From: Pseudomonas sp. 14P_8.1_Bac3 | GTDB lineage: Bacteria > Pseudomonadota > Gammaproteobacteria > Pseudomonadales > Pseudomonadaceae | Assembly: GCF_025466085.1 (NCBI RefSeq) | Contig: NZ_JANLOD010000007.1 | Location: 1-64,000, forward strand | DNA: 64,000 bases | Reading direction: 5' to 3' | Shown: one piece after another, positions 35,185-43,754 of the stretch | Layout of the letters: every line of letters starts with the position of its first letter | Numbering within the stretch: position 1 is the first letter of the stretch | The notes under the pieces: model-generated | What the model saw: the letters and a program-made list of their open reading frames with translations, nothing else | Databases searched by the model: none | What the model was told of the DNA's origin: nothing | Translations under genes and position numbers: made by a program

Positions 35185-35820
35185 ATGTTCCGTAATTCGT
35201 ATATTCAGCAGAACTCTGATATCCAGGCCGCAGGCGGCCTGGTCCCGATGGTTGTCGAGCAGTCCGCTCGTGGCGAGCGCGCCTACGATATTTACTCGCG
35301 CCTTCTCAAGGAGCGTGTGATCTTTCTGGTTGGTCCCGTAGAGGACTACATGGCCAACCTGATTTGTGCGCAACTGCTGTTCCTTGAAGCGGAAAACCCG
35401 GACAAGGACATCCATCTCTATATCAACTCCCCGGGCGGCTCGGTGACAGCAGGCATGTCGATTTACGACACCATGCAGTTCATCAAGCCCAACGTGTCGA
35501 CCACCTGTATCGGCCAGGCGTGCAGCATGGGCGCTTTCCTGCTGACCGCCGGTGCGCCGGGCAAGCGTTTCTGCCTGCCGAACTCGCGCGTGATGATTCA
35601 CCAGCCACTGGGCGGTTTCCAGGGCCAGGCCTCGGATATCGAAATCCATGCCAAGGAAATCCTCTTCATTCGCGAGCGCTTGAACAAGCTGATGGCCCAG
35701 CACAGCGGGCGTACTCTTGAAGAAATCGAGCGCGATACCAACCGCGACAACTTCATGAGCGCAGAAGCCGCGCGCGACTACGGCTTGATCGATGAAGTGA
35801 TCACCCAGCGCCCCGCTTAA
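35185..35820 (+). CDS. clpP: ATP-dependent Clp protease proteolytic subunit
   Basis: A 211-residue serine protease that forms the 14-mer chamber served by ClpX and ClpA. The catalytic triad is S114 in [12 protein letters not shown]139 in MIHQPLGG and D188 in the DTNRDNF region. The N-terminal residues up to about 14 probably form the processed propeptide. GGGAGTGACTGCAGAGC lies before the ATG. It sits between tig and clpX, about 110 bases from the latter. Confidence 0.98.
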   Translation: MFRNSYIQQNSDIQAAGGLVPMVVEQSARGERAYDIYSRLLKERVIFLVGPVEDYMANLICAQLLFLEAENPDKDIHLYINSPGGSVTAGMSIYDTMQFIKPNVSTTCIGQACSMGAFLLTAGAPGKRFCLPNSRVMIHQPLGGFQGQASDIEIHAKEILFIRERLNKLMAQHSGRTLEEIERDTNRDNFMSAEAARDYGLIDEVITQRPA

Positions 35821-35866
35821 AATAAGCAGCTCAAAATAAGGTTGGTCGGCGGGTCCGATCACCAGC

Positions 35867-35886
35867 GGGCTTGAAAAAGCCCGCAA
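35867..35886. other. Small hairpin between clpP and clpX
   Basis: GCGGGCTTGAAAAAGCCCGC forms a compact 7-8 bp hairpin in the 112-base gap. No T-run follows, so read-through into clpX is expected. Confidence 0.5.
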
Positions 35887-35932
35887 TAGCCTTCATCTTG
35901 TGTTGCAAGCCTATCGGATTTGGATCGAACGA

Positions 35933-37216
35933 ATGACTGACACCCGCAACGGCGAGGACAACGGCAAGCTGCTCTATTGCTCCTTCTGTGGCAAAAGCCA
36001 GCATGAAGTACGCAAGTTGATTGCCGGCCCCTCGGTCTTTATCTGCGACGAGTGCGTCGACCTGTGCAATGACATCATCCGTGAGGAGGTGCAGGAAGCA
36101 CAGGCCGAAAGCAGCGCGCATAAATTGCCTTCGCCTAAAGAAATCAGCGGCATCCTTGATCAGTACGTGATTGGTCAGGAACGTGCAAAAAAGGTTCTGG
36201 CCGTAGCGGTGTACAACCACTACAAGCGCCTGAATCAGCGTGACAAAAAGAATGACGACGTCGAACTCGGCAAAAGCAATATCTTGCTGATCGGCCCGAC
36301 AGGCTCGGGTAAAACCCTGCTTGCCGAAACACTGGCCCGCTTGCTGAACGTTCCGTTCACCATCGCTGACGCAACCACCCTCACAGAGGCGGGTTACGTG
36401 GGCGAAGATGTCGAGAACATCATTCAGAAGCTGCTGCAGAAGTGCGATTACGACGTAGAAAAAGCCCAGATGGGCATTGTCTACATCGATGAGATCGACA
36501 AGATCTCGCGTAAATCTGACAACCCGTCGATCACCCGGGACGTTTCCGGTGAAGGCGTGCAGCAGGCCTTGCTCAAGTTGATCGAAGGCACGGTCGCTTC
36601 CGTTCCGCCTCAAGGTGGCCGCAAGCATCCGCAGCAGGAATTCCTGCAGGTCGATACCCGTAACATCCTGTTCATCTGCGGTGGTGCGTTCTCTGGCCTG
36701 GAGAAAGTGATTCAAAACCGTTCCACCAAAGGTGGCATCGGTTTCAACGCAGAAGTGCGCAGCAAGGAAGAAGGCAAGAAAGTCGGTGAATCCCTGCGTG
36801 AAGTCGAGCCTGACGATCTGGTCAAGTTCGGTCTGATCCCGGAATTCGTCGGTCGTCTGCCGGTGCTTGCCACGCTGGACGAGCTTGATGAGGCTGCGTT
36901 GATGCAGATTCTCACCGAGCCGAAAAACGCCCTGACCAAGCAGTACGCCAAGCTGTTCGAGATGGAAGGCGTGGACCTGGAATTCCGGGCCGACGCGCTG
37001 AAATCCGTCGCAAAACGCGCCCTGGAACGCAAGACCGGTGCCCGTGGCCTGCGATCGATTCTCGAAGGTGTGTTGCTCGACACGATGTATGAAATCCCCT
37101 CGCAGTCCGAGGTGAGCAAAGTCGTGATCGATGAAAGCGTGATAGAAGGCAAGTCCAAGCCACTGTATATCTACGAAAACAGTGAGCCGGCTGCGAAGGC
37201 CGCGCCAGACGCATAA
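35933..37216 (+). CDS. clpX: ATP-dependent Clp protease ATP-binding subunit
   Basis: A 427-residue AAA+ unfoldase that feeds substrates to ClpP. The zinc-binding domain uses C16, C19, C38 and C41. Walker A GPTGSGKT is at 121-128, Walker B is in VYIDEIDKI, and the pore loop GYVGED follows. A C-terminal stretch [13 protein letters not shown] closes the AAA+ domain. The ATG at 35933 gives the usual length of ClpX; the ribosome site is weak. A terminator follows, so lon has its own promoter. Confidence 0.98.
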   Translation: MTDTRNGEDNGKLLYCSFCGKSQHEVRKLIAGPSVFICDECVDLCNDIIREEVQEAQAESSAHKLPSPKEISGILDQYVIGQERAKKVLAVAVYNHYKRLNQRDKKNDDVELGKSNILLIGPTGSGKTLLAETLARLLNVPFTIADATTLTEAGYVGEDVENIIQKLLQKCDYDVEKAQMGIVYIDEIDKISRKSDNPSITRDVSGEGVQQALLKLIEGTVASVPPQGGRKHPQQEFLQVDTRNILFICGGAFSGLEKVIQNRSTKGGIGFNAEVRSKEEGKKVGESLREVEPDDLVKFGLIPEFVGRLPVLATLDELDEAALMQILTEPKNALTKQYAKLFEMEGVDLEFRADALKSVAKRALERKTGARGLRSILEGVLLDTMYEIPSQSEVSKVVIDESVIEGKSKPLYIYENSEPAAKAAPDA

Positions 37217-37236
37217 GCGTCACGCAGCTGGAATAA

Positions 37237-37266
37237 AGAAGGGGCCTTCGGGCCCCTTTTCTTTTA
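37237..37266 (+). terminator. Rho-independent terminator of clpX
   Basis: AAGGGGCC and GGCCCCTTTTCTTTT form a stem with a T-run after the clpX stop. Confidence 0.92.
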
Positions 37267-37290
37267 AAGCGTTTTTAACACCCTCTTTAT

Positions 37291-37320
37291 GCTTGTTTTT
37301 TTTGAAAGCAGCCCCCATCT
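37291..37320 (+). promoter_or_regulatory. Possible heat-shock (RpoH) promoter of lon
   Basis: GCTTGTTT at 37291 and CCCCATCT at 37313 resemble the sigma-32 -35 and -10 boxes with a spacer of 14 bases. Lon is a known heat-shock gene, which makes this reasonable. The -35 match is partial. Confidence 0.45.
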
Positions 37321-37378
37321 TGGTTTCAAGCTTACTTCCATCTGTTTACGGCCTTATGGCCGCCGTAGAGGCGAAATC

Positions 37379-39775
37379 ATGAAGACAACCATCGAATTGC
37401 CTCTCCTGCCATTGCGTGATGTCGTGGTTTATCCGCACATGGTTATCCCGCTGTTCGTGGGGCGCGAGAAATCCATCGAAGCCCTCGAGGCAGCGATGAC
37501 GGGCGACAAGCAGATCCTTCTGCTGGCGCAGAGAAACCCTGCCGACGACGATCCCGGTGAAGACGCACTTTATCGCGTAGGCACCATCGCGACCGTCCTG
37601 CAGCTGCTGAAGCTGCCAGACGGCACGGTCAAGGTTTTGGTCGAAGGCGAGCAGCGTGGTGCCGTGGAGCGCTTCAGCGAAGTGGACGGCCACTGCCGTG
37701 CCGAAGTCTCGTTGATCGACGAAGTCGACGCGCCAGAACGCGAGTCGGAAGTATTTGTGCGCAGTCTGCTGGCTCAGTTCGAGCAGTATGTGCAGTTGGG
37801 CAAGAAAGTGCCGGCCGAGGTCCTGTCGTCGCTCAACAGCATCGACGAGCCTGGCCGCCTGGTCGACACCATGGCCGCGCACATGGCGCTGAAAATCGAG
37901 CAGAAGCAGGAAATCCTCGAAATCATCGATTTGTCGGCCCGGGTCGAGCACGTCCTGGCGCTGCTGGATGCCGAAATCGATCTGCTGCAAGTGGAAAAAC
38001 GCATTCGCGGTCGCGTCAAGAAACAAATGGAGCGCAGCCAGCGCGAGTACTACCTGAATGAGCAGATGAAGGCCATTCAGAAAGAGCTCGGCGACAGCGA
38101 CGAAGGCCACAACGAAATCGAAGAGCTGAAGAAGCGCATCGATGCCGCTGGCCTGCCGAAGGACGCCATGGCCAAAGCCCAGGGTGAACTGAACAAACTC
38201 AAGCAAATGTCGCCGATGTCCGCGGAAGCGACCGTGGTGCGCTCCTACATCGACTGGCTGGTCCAGGTGCCGTGGAAGGCGCAGAGCAAGGTGCGTCTCG
38301 ACCTGGCTCGTGCAGAAGACATCCTTGATGCCGACCACTACGGTCTGGAAGAAGTCAAAGAACGGATCCTCGAATACCTCGCCGTGCAGAAGCGGGTGAA
38401 GAAAATTCGTGGTCCGGTGTTGTGCCTGGTCGGTCCTCCGGGTGTGGGTAAAACCTCCCTGGCAGAATCGATTGCTCACGCCACCAACCGCAAATTCGTG
38501 CGCATGGCCCTTGGCGGCGTACGCGATGAAGCGGAAATTCGTGGCCATCGCCGTACTTACATCGGTTCGATGCCAGGAAGATTGATTCAAAAGATGACAA
38601 AGGTGGGCGTCCGCAACCCGCTGTTCCTGCTCGATGAAATCGACAAAATGGGCAGCGACATGCGTGGCGATCCGGCGTCGGCGTTGCTGGAAGTGCTCGA
38701 TCCGGAGCAGAACCACAACTTCAACGATCACTATCTGGAAGTCGACTACGACCTGTCCGATGTGATGTTCCTGTGCACCTCCAACTCCATGAATATTCCG
38801 CCGGCGCTGCTCGACCGGATGGAAGTGATTCGTCTGCCGGGCTACACCGAAGACGAGAAGATCAACATCGCCGTCAAATACCTTTCGCCGAAGCAGATTA
38901 CGGCGAATGGCCTGAAGAAAGGCGAGCTGGAATTCGACGCTGAAGCGATCCGCGACATCATTCGCTACTACACCCGCGAAGCCGGTGTGCGGGGGCTGGA
39001 GCGCCAGATTGCCAAGGTCTGCCGCAAGGCGGTCAAAGAGCATGCACTGGAAAAACGCTTCTCGGTGAAGGTCACTGCCGAGATGCTCGAACACTTCCTG
39101 GGCGTGCGTAAATTCCGTTACGGCCTGGCTGAATCCCAGGATCAGATCGGCCAGGTGACCGGTCTGGCGTGGACCCAGGTGGGCGGCGAATTGCTGACCA
39201 TCGAAGCCGCTGTCGTACCGGGTAAAGGGCAGTTGATCAAGACCGGTTCCCTGGGTGACGTGATGGTCGAGTCGATCACCGCAGCCCTGACCGTTGTCCG
39301 CAGCCGTGCGAAGAGCCTGGGGATTCCCCTGGACTTCCACGAGAAGCGCGACACGCACATCCACATGCCGGAAGGGGCGACCCCGAAGGATGGCCCTAGC
39401 GCCGGTGTAGGCATGTGCACGGCCCTGGTGTCGGCATTGACCGGGATTCCGGTGCGCGCGGATGTCGCCATGACGGGCGAAATCACCTTGCGTGGCCAGG
39501 TACTGGCGATTGGCGGTCTGAAAGAAAAACTGCTCGCCGCTCACCGTGGCGGGATCAAGACTGTGATCATTCCTGAAGAGAACGTACGCGATCTGAAGGA
39601 AATTCCTGACAATATCAAGCAGGATCTGCAGATTAAACCGGTTAAATGGATTGACGAGGTCCTGCAAATTGCGCTGCAATACGCGCCGGAGCCCTTACCC
39701 GATGTAGCTCCGGAGATAGTTGCAAAGGATGAAAAACGCGAGTCTGACTCTAAGGAAAGAATTAGCACGCATTAG
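37379..39775 (+). CDS. lon: ATP-dependent Lon protease
   Basis: A 798-residue AAA+ serine protease that degrades misfolded and regulatory proteins. The N-terminal substrate domain begins IELPLLPLRDVVVYPHM, Walker A GPPGVGKT is at 352-359, and the catalytic dyad is S674 in PKDGPSAGVGM and K717 in GGLKEKLLAAH. The ATG at 37379 gives the usual LonA length; the 30 upstream in-frame codons lie over the predicted promoter. It is followed by hupB, the usual order in Proteobacteria. Confidence 0.98.
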   Translation: MKTTIELPLLPLRDVVVYPHMVIPLFVGREKSIEALEAAMTGDKQILLLAQRNPADDDPGEDALYRVGTIATVLQLLKLPDGTVKVLVEGEQRGAVERFSEVDGHCRAEVSLIDEVDAPERESEVFVRSLLAQFEQYVQLGKKVPAEVLSSLNSIDEPGRLVDTMAAHMALKIEQKQEILEIIDLSARVEHVLALLDAEIDLLQVEKRIRGRVKKQMERSQREYYLNEQMKAIQKELGDSDEGHNEIEELKKRIDAAGLPKDAMAKAQGELNKLKQMSPMSAEATVVRSYIDWLVQVPWKAQSKVRLDLARAEDILDADHYGLEEVKERILEYLAVQKRVKKIRGPVLCLVGPPGVGKTSLAESIAHATNRKFVRMALGGVRDEAEIRGHRRTYIGSMPGRLIQKMTKVGVRNPLFLLDEIDKMGSDMRGDPASALLEVLDPEQNHNFNDHYLEVDYDLSDVMFLCTSNSMNIPPALLDRMEVIRLPGYTEDEKINIAVKYLSPKQITANGLKKGELEFDAEAIRDIIRYYTREAGVRGLERQIAKVCRKAVKEHALEKRFSVKVTAEMLEHFLGVRKFRYGLAESQDQIGQVTGLAWTQVGGELLTIEAAVVPGKGQLIKTGSLGDVMVESITAALTVVRSRAKSLGIPLDFHEKRDTHIHMPEGATPKDGPSAGVGMCTALVSALTGIPVRADVAMTGEITLRGQVLAIGGLKEKLLAAHRGGIKTVIIPEENVRDLKEIPDNIKQDLQIKPVKWIDEVLQIALQYAPEPLPDVAPEIVAKDEKRESDSKERISTH

Positions 39776-39798
39776 TACGGATTTGCCTGAGGGGCTTG

Positions 39799-39827
39799 TT
39801 GACAGCTTTTTAGAGCCCTTGTTATAA
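39799..39827 (+). promoter_or_regulatory. Sigma-70 promoter of hupB
   Basis: TTGACA at 39799 and TTATAA at 39822 are spaced by 17 bases, close to the ideal. An inverted repeat (AGAGCC at 39812 and GGCTCT at 39831) encloses the -10 box and could bind a regulator. Confidence 0.8.
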
Positions 39828-39922
39828 AGCGGCTCTTAAGTGTCTGTAGGCCATTCAGCACTCGTTTTTGCTTTCACCAAAAAACTTAGAATCATACTCA
39901 AATAGATATAAGGGGACTTAGA

Positions 39923-40195
39923 GTGAACAAGTCGGAACTGATTGATGCTATCGCTGCATCCGCTGATATCCCGAAAGCTGCTGCTGGCCGTGCGCTGGAC
40001 GCTGTAATCGAATCCGTCACTGGCGCTCTCAAGGCTGGCGACTCTGTTGTTCTGGTTGGTTTCGGCACTTTCTCCGTAACTGATCGTCCGGCTCGCGTCG
40101 GTCGTAACCCACAGACCGGTAAGTCGCTGCAGATCGCAGCAGCCAAAAAACCAGGTTTCAAAGCCGGTAAAGCACTGAAAGAAGCTGTCAACTAA
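39923..40195 (+). CDS. hupB: DNA-binding protein HU-beta
   Basis: A 90-residue histone-like nucleoid protein. [20 protein letters not shown] starts the helical dimerisation part, and [21 protein letters not shown] is the arm that inserts in the DNA minor groove (seen here as GFGTF and RNPQTG). The start is GTG, with AAGGGGA 7 nt upstream. It has its own strong promoter and is followed by the tRNA-like relic. Confidence 0.98.
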   Translation: MNKSELIDAIAASADIPKAAAGRALDAVIESVTGALKAGDSVVLVGFGTFSVTDRPARVGRNPQTGKSLQIAAAKKPGFKAGKALKEAVN

Positions 40196-40248
40196 GTTTG
40201 ATTCAGGTTTTTGCCTATCCGGGTCGGGGTCATGCCTGACCTGGCAGC

Positions 40249-40326
40249 GGAGCGGTAGTCCAGTCGGCAGGTCGCCGGTCCGAGACGCCGAGGGTCGCAA
40301 GTTCGAACCTTCGGTCCGCTCCGCCA
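40249..40326 (+). pseudogene. tRNA-Asp-like relic
   Basis: 78 bases that keep the ends of a bacterial tRNA-Asp but not the middle. The acceptor GGAGCGG pairs perfectly with CCGCTCC and is followed by G and encoded CCA; the TAGTCCAGTCGG part looks like a D-arm and TTCGAAC is a standard T-loop. However, the 3' half of the T-stem has two extra bases (CTTCGGT where CTTGT would pair with GCAAG) and no 5-bp anticodon stem with a 7-base loop can be drawn around GGTCCGAGACG. It is best read as a decayed tRNA gene followed by its old terminator. Confidence 0.6.
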
Positions 40327-40332
40327 GTTACG

Positions 40333-40364
40333 AGAAGGCGCATCCTCGGATGCGCCTTTCTTCT
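40333..40364 (+). terminator. Rho-independent terminator after the tRNA relic
   Basis: AGAAGGCGCATCC and GGATGCGCCTTTCTTCT form a long stem with T-rich end. Confidence 0.88.
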
Positions 40365-40428
40365 ATCCGGATTCTACCCACGCTCCACGGTTGCCTAATT
40401 TTGAAGTTCAACCGTTTCTGGGGGACGC

Positions 40429-42300
40429 ATGCTGCAGAATATCAGGGACAATTCACAAGGCTGGATTGCCAAGACCATTATCGGGGTCATCGTTGCACTG
40501 ATGGCTTTGACCGGTTTCGATGCCATTTTCAAGGCCACTACCCATAGTAACGACGCGGCCAAGGTCAACGGCGAAGAAATCAGCCAGAACGAGCTGAGCC
40601 AGGCGGTTGATATGCAACGCCGTCAACTCATGCAACAGCTGGGCAAGGATTTCGATGCTTCCTTGCTCGACGAGAAAATGTTGCGCGAATCGGCCCTCAA
40701 GGGCCTGATCGATCGCAAACTGCTGCTGCAAGGCGCAGAAAAATCGAAATTTGCTTTCTCCGAAACGGCGTTGGACCAGGTGATTCTGCAAACACCAGAA
40801 TTCCAGGTGGACGGCAAATTCAGTCCCGAGCGTTTCGATCAGGTCATTCGTCAACTCGGCTACAGCCGCATGCAATTCCGCCAGATGCTGGCTCAGGAAA
40901 TGCTGATCGGCCAGCTGCGTGCGGGTCTGGCAGGTAGCGGTTTTGTCACCGACGCCCAGGTGCTGGCTTTCGCCCGTCTGGAAAAGCAGACCCGTGACTT
41001 CGCTTCCCTGAACGTCAAGGCTGACCCGGCAGCGGTGAAGCTGACCGACGATGAGGTCAAGGCTTACTACGACGAACACGCCAAGGAGTTCATGACGCCG
41101 GATCAGGTGATCATTGACTACCTCGAATTGAAGAAGTCTTCCTTCTTTGATCAGGTCGCCGTCAAGGATGAAGACCTGCAAGCGGCGTATCAGAAAGAAA
41201 TCGCCAACCTGTCCGAGCAACGTCGGGCGGCGCACATTCTGATCGAAGTGAACGACAAAGTGACCGAGGCGCAAGCCAAGGCGAAGATCGAAGAAATCCA
41301 GGCCCGTCTGGCCAAGGGCGAGAAATTCGAGGCCCTGGCCAAGGAGTTCTCGCAGGATCCAGGTTCGGCGAACAACGGCGGTGACCTCGGCTATGCCGGT
41401 CCTGGCGTGTACGATCCAGCGTTCGAAACAGCGTTGTATGCGTTGAACAAGGATCAAGTCTCGGCGCCGGTTCGCACTGACTTCGGTTTCCACCTGATCA
41501 AGTTGTTGGGTGTTGAGGCCCCGGAAGTTCCGACCCTCGCCAGCCTGAAAGACAAGCTGACCCGCGAGCTGAAAACCCAGCAGGTCGAGCAGCGTTTCGT
41601 CGAGGCGACCAAGCAGCTGGAAGACTCGTCGTTCGAAGCTTCCGATCTGGCCCAGCCGGCTCAGGACCTGAAGCTGACCGTTCATACCTCCAAGCCGTTC
41701 GGCCGCGAAGGTGGCGAAGGCGTTGCCGCCAACCGTGCCGTGCTCACTGCCGCGTTCAGTCCTGAAGTGTTGGATGAGGGTGCCAACAGCACGGCCATCG
41801 AGCTCGATCCGGAAACCGTGATCGTGCTGCGCGCCAAGGAACACCTGAAGCCGACGCAATTGCCGCTGGAAAGCGTGTCTGCCGCCATCCGCAGTCAGCT
41901 GGCCAAGGAGCACGCCAGTGCTGACGCCAAGACCAGGGCTGACGCCCTGATCACCAACCTGCGCGAAGGCAAGACGCCACTGGACAAGGCGATCGACGGT
42001 CAGAGCTGGAAAATCACCACCGCCGCGACTCGCGCTCAGGAAGGGATTGACCCGACTGTGCTGCAGGCGCTGTTCCGCATGCCGAAACCAGCTGCCAAAG
42101 ACAAGCCGACCTTCAGTAGCGTGACCCTGGCCGATGGTAGCCTGGTGATCGTGCGCCTGAACGGCGTCAACGAAGCCGCTGCACCGACCGAAGAAGAGAA
42201 GGCTCAATACCGTCGCTTCCTCGCCTCGCGCATCGGCCAGCAAGACTTTGCGGCGTACCGCAAACAGCTGGAAACTGAAGCGGACATCAAGCGTTACTGA
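40429..42300 (+). CDS. ppiD: Peptidyl-prolyl isomerase/chaperone PpiD
   Basis: A 623-residue inner-membrane-anchored periplasmic chaperone. A single membrane segment (about 15-32, AKTIIGVIVALMALTGF) is followed by a SurA-like N-terminal chaperone region and one parvulin domain (about 262-365) with RRAAHILIEV and FSQDPGSANNGGDLGY. PpiD assists outer-membrane protein folding next to the Sec translocon. GGGGGACGC precedes the ATG. Position after hupB is conserved. Confidence 0.96.
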   Translation: MLQNIRDNSQGWIAKTIIGVIVALMALTGFDAIFKATTHSNDAAKVNGEEISQNELSQAVDMQRRQLMQQLGKDFDASLLDEKMLRESALKGLIDRKLLLQGAEKSKFAFSETALDQVILQTPEFQVDGKFSPERFDQVIRQLGYSRMQFRQMLAQEMLIGQLRAGLAGSGFVTDAQVLAFARLEKQTRDFASLNVKADPAAVKLTDDEVKAYYDEHAKEFMTPDQVIIDYLELKKSSFFDQVAVKDEDLQAAYQKEIANLSEQRRAAHILIEVNDKVTEAQAKAKIEEIQARLAKGEKFEALAKEFSQDPGSANNGGDLGYAGPGVYDPAFETALYALNKDQVSAPVRTDFGFHLIKLLGVEAPEVPTLASLKDKLTRELKTQQVEQRFVEATKQLEDSSFEASDLAQPAQDLKLTVHTSKPFGREGGEGVAANRAVLTAAFSPEVLDEGANSTAIELDPETVIVLRAKEHLKPTQLPLESVSAAIRSQLAKEHASADAKTRADALITNLREGKTPLDKAIDGQSWKITTAATRAQEGIDPTVLQALFRMPKPAAKDKPTFSSVTLADGSLVIVRLNGVNEAAAPTEEEKAQYRRFLASRIGQQDFAAYRKQLETEADIKRY

Positions 42301-42325
42301 TGCCTGATTGAGTTTTCTGCAATTG

Positions 42326-42357
42326 AAAAACCCCGGTCGAAACGCCGGGGTTTTTTG
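42326..42357 (+). terminator. Rho-independent terminator of ppiD
   Basis: AAAAACCCCGG and GCCGGGGTTTTTT form a stem with a T-run 26 bases after the ppiD stop. Confidence 0.92.
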
Positions 42358-42529
42358 TGGGCGAGGTTTTTGATGGTGTCTCGGCTCATCGATCGTCCAA
42401 AAGCCCACGCGACTTTTCCCGCATATAACGGTCAATTCACCTGTCACCGTTTTAAGACACCAATCGATGCGCACCTAAGCATCGATCTGTTGCACAATAC
42501 GCCCCGGACCGTTTTCCTCAGGATGTTCA

Positions 42530-43354
42530 ATGTTTAAATCATTTCCCGTGCAGGTTGTCGGGCTGGCGTTGCTGCTGGCCGCCGCGGCCGGCTGCTCGTC
42601 GAAGAAAGCAGCGATCTATGAGCATGAGAACTTCGACGACTCCGGAACGTTTTCGCGTAACTATCCGGTGACCGATACGCAGACCTGCGAAGCCGCTCGT
42701 CGGGCGTTGCTCAGCCAGGGCTACATCATCACCAGCAGCGACCCGAAGCTGATCAGTGGTCATAAAAGCTTCCAGCAGACCGGCGATACGCACATGGAGA
42801 TCAGCTTCAGTGTGGTGTGTGCCGATGACGGCAGCGAAGGGCACCACGCGACCATGTTCGCCAACGCCTTGCAGGATCGCTATGCGTTGAAGAAGACCAA
42901 CAACTCTGCCAGCCTCGGCGTAGGCGTGCTGGGTTCGGTGTCGATGCCGATCGGCTCCTCTGACGACTCGATGGTCAAGGTCGCCAGCGAGACAGTTTCC
43001 TCGGCGAAGTTCTACGAGCGTTTCTTCACCCTGGTCGAGCTGTTCCTGCCTGCGGAAGCGAAAAAAGCCGCGCACATCGTCGAGAAGCCGAAAACCGATC
43101 TCGGCGTGCCGGAAGCCAAGGCCGCTCCGGCTTCGCTGGCACCCGAACCGGCACCTGCGGCGGAACCTGTCCCGGCCCCGCCGGCGGAACCTGCGCCGAT
43201 GCCTGTCTCGGAACCCGTTGCGCCGCCAGCCGACGCCGCACCGATCACGCCGGCCGAGAACAGCGAGCCGGCTCCGGCAGCGGAAACCATAACGCCTCCG
43301 GCGAACCCGAGTGACATGGCGCCGCCGAGCGAACCGATCAAATCGATGCCTTGA
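42530..43354 (+). CDS. DUF2242 family lipoprotein
   Basis: A 274-residue protein with a lipoprotein signal (lipobox AAGC, cysteine about 22). Residues about 30-180 fit DUF2242, with TCEAARRALLSQGYIITSSD (residues about 51-70) and GVGVLGSVSMPIGSSDDSMVK-like segment (first part GVGVLGSVSMPIG). The tail (about 195-274) is a Pro/Ala/Glu-rich low-complexity tract (EPAPAAEPVPAPPAEP) that could span periplasmic space or peptidoglycan. Function of the family is unknown. The gene stands alone. Confidence 0.88.
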   Translation: MFKSFPVQVVGLALLLAAAAGCSSKKAAIYEHENFDDSGTFSRNYPVTDTQTCEAARRALLSQGYIITSSDPKLISGHKSFQQTGDTHMEISFSVVCADDGSEGHHATMFANALQDRYALKKTNNSASLGVGVLGSVSMPIGSSDDSMVKVASETVSSAKFYERFFTLVELFLPAEAKKAAHIVEKPKTDLGVPEAKAAPASLAPEPAPAAEPVPAPPAEPAPMPVSEPVAPPADAAPITPAENSEPAPAAETITPPANPSDMAPPSEPIKSMP

Positions 43355-43447
43355 CGGTTACACCTCGGCCTCTCTGTGGCTGAGGGACCGGTTTGCCGGT
43401 GGACGCGGTGTCTGATCAACATTCAATAATGTCGTCTGACGCACCGC

Positions 43448-43473
43448 CATCGCCAGCAAGCCGGCTCCTGCAG
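43448..43473. repeat. Single REP palindrome
   Basis: CATCGCCAGCAAGCCGGCTC is a REP unit with the GCCAGC/GCTGGC-type stem, without a partner. Confidence 0.65.
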
Positions 43474-43568
43474 ACGATCGGGGGATTCCTGATAGTCGGC
43501 CTCGAAAAAAATACCCCGGATAAATTCCCAAGTGCCTGCTACGTTTTATTCAGTAGCGACGAAGCGTC

Positions 43569-43600
43569 GTGCCCGCGTCATTTTTCTTTCACGCGGGCAC
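43569..43600 (+). promoter_or_regulatory. Strong hairpin in the leader of the 28-residue gene
   Basis: GTGCCCGCGT pairs perfectly with ACGCGGGCAC around a 12-base T-rich loop, ending 64 bases before the start codon. Without a following T-run it is not a typical terminator; it could be an attenuator or stabilising 5' structure. Confidence 0.5.
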
Positions 43601-43664
43601 TTTATGCTCAAAGCGCTGGTCAGTTATTCGAGTGTTTTTTTCAATGAGCTGAAGGGGATTCAAA

Positions 43665-43751
43665 ATGGACGATTATCAAGAAGAGCTGCTCGAGTTTCAG
43701 GCGTTTGAACTGGACCCGCTGGAACCGGCCGAAGACGCTACCGAGCTGTAA
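43665..43751 (+). CDS. Very short acidic peptide (28 residues)
   Basis: A 28-residue open frame starting MDDYQEELLEFQAFELDPLE and ending DATEL. It is highly acidic and mostly helical in prediction by eye. AAGGGGA lies 7 nt before the ATG, which is better than many real genes have. The stop codon lies 4 bases before the convergent AraC-type gene. Function unknown; it could be a small regulatory peptide. Confidence 0.6.
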   Translation: MDDYQEELLEFQAFELDPLEPAEDATEL

Positions 43752-43754
43752 GCG

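Larger units (their letters stand above)
43355..43664. other. Intergenic region with REP and a strong hairpin
   Basis: This 310-base gap contains a single REP unit (43448-43473) and a perfect 10-bp hairpin (43569-43600) ahead of the 28-residue gene. No other gene is credible. Confidence 0.6.

Noticed and set aside
33754..35886. A 710-codon minus-strand open frame opposite tig and clpP
   Set aside because: It is an antisense frame that exists because of the third-position bias of the two conserved genes on the plus strand; it has no ribosome site and crosses a gene boundary.
37301..37319. TTTGAAA followed by CCCCCAT as the heat-shock promoter of lon
   Set aside because: The two boxes are only about 4 bases apart, far too close; the CTTG at 37292 gives a better spacing.
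37346..39679. A 777-codon minus-strand open frame opposite lon
   Set aside because: Antisense shadow of the lon gene, with no recognisable motif.
40249..40326. Functional tRNA-Asp
   Set aside because: The acceptor, T-loop and CCA fit, but no 5-bp anticodon stem with a 7-base loop can be built and the T-stem carries two extra bases.
40453..42474. A 673-codon minus-strand open frame opposite ppiD
   Set aside because: Antisense shadow of ppiD; it runs through the ppiD terminator and has no motif.
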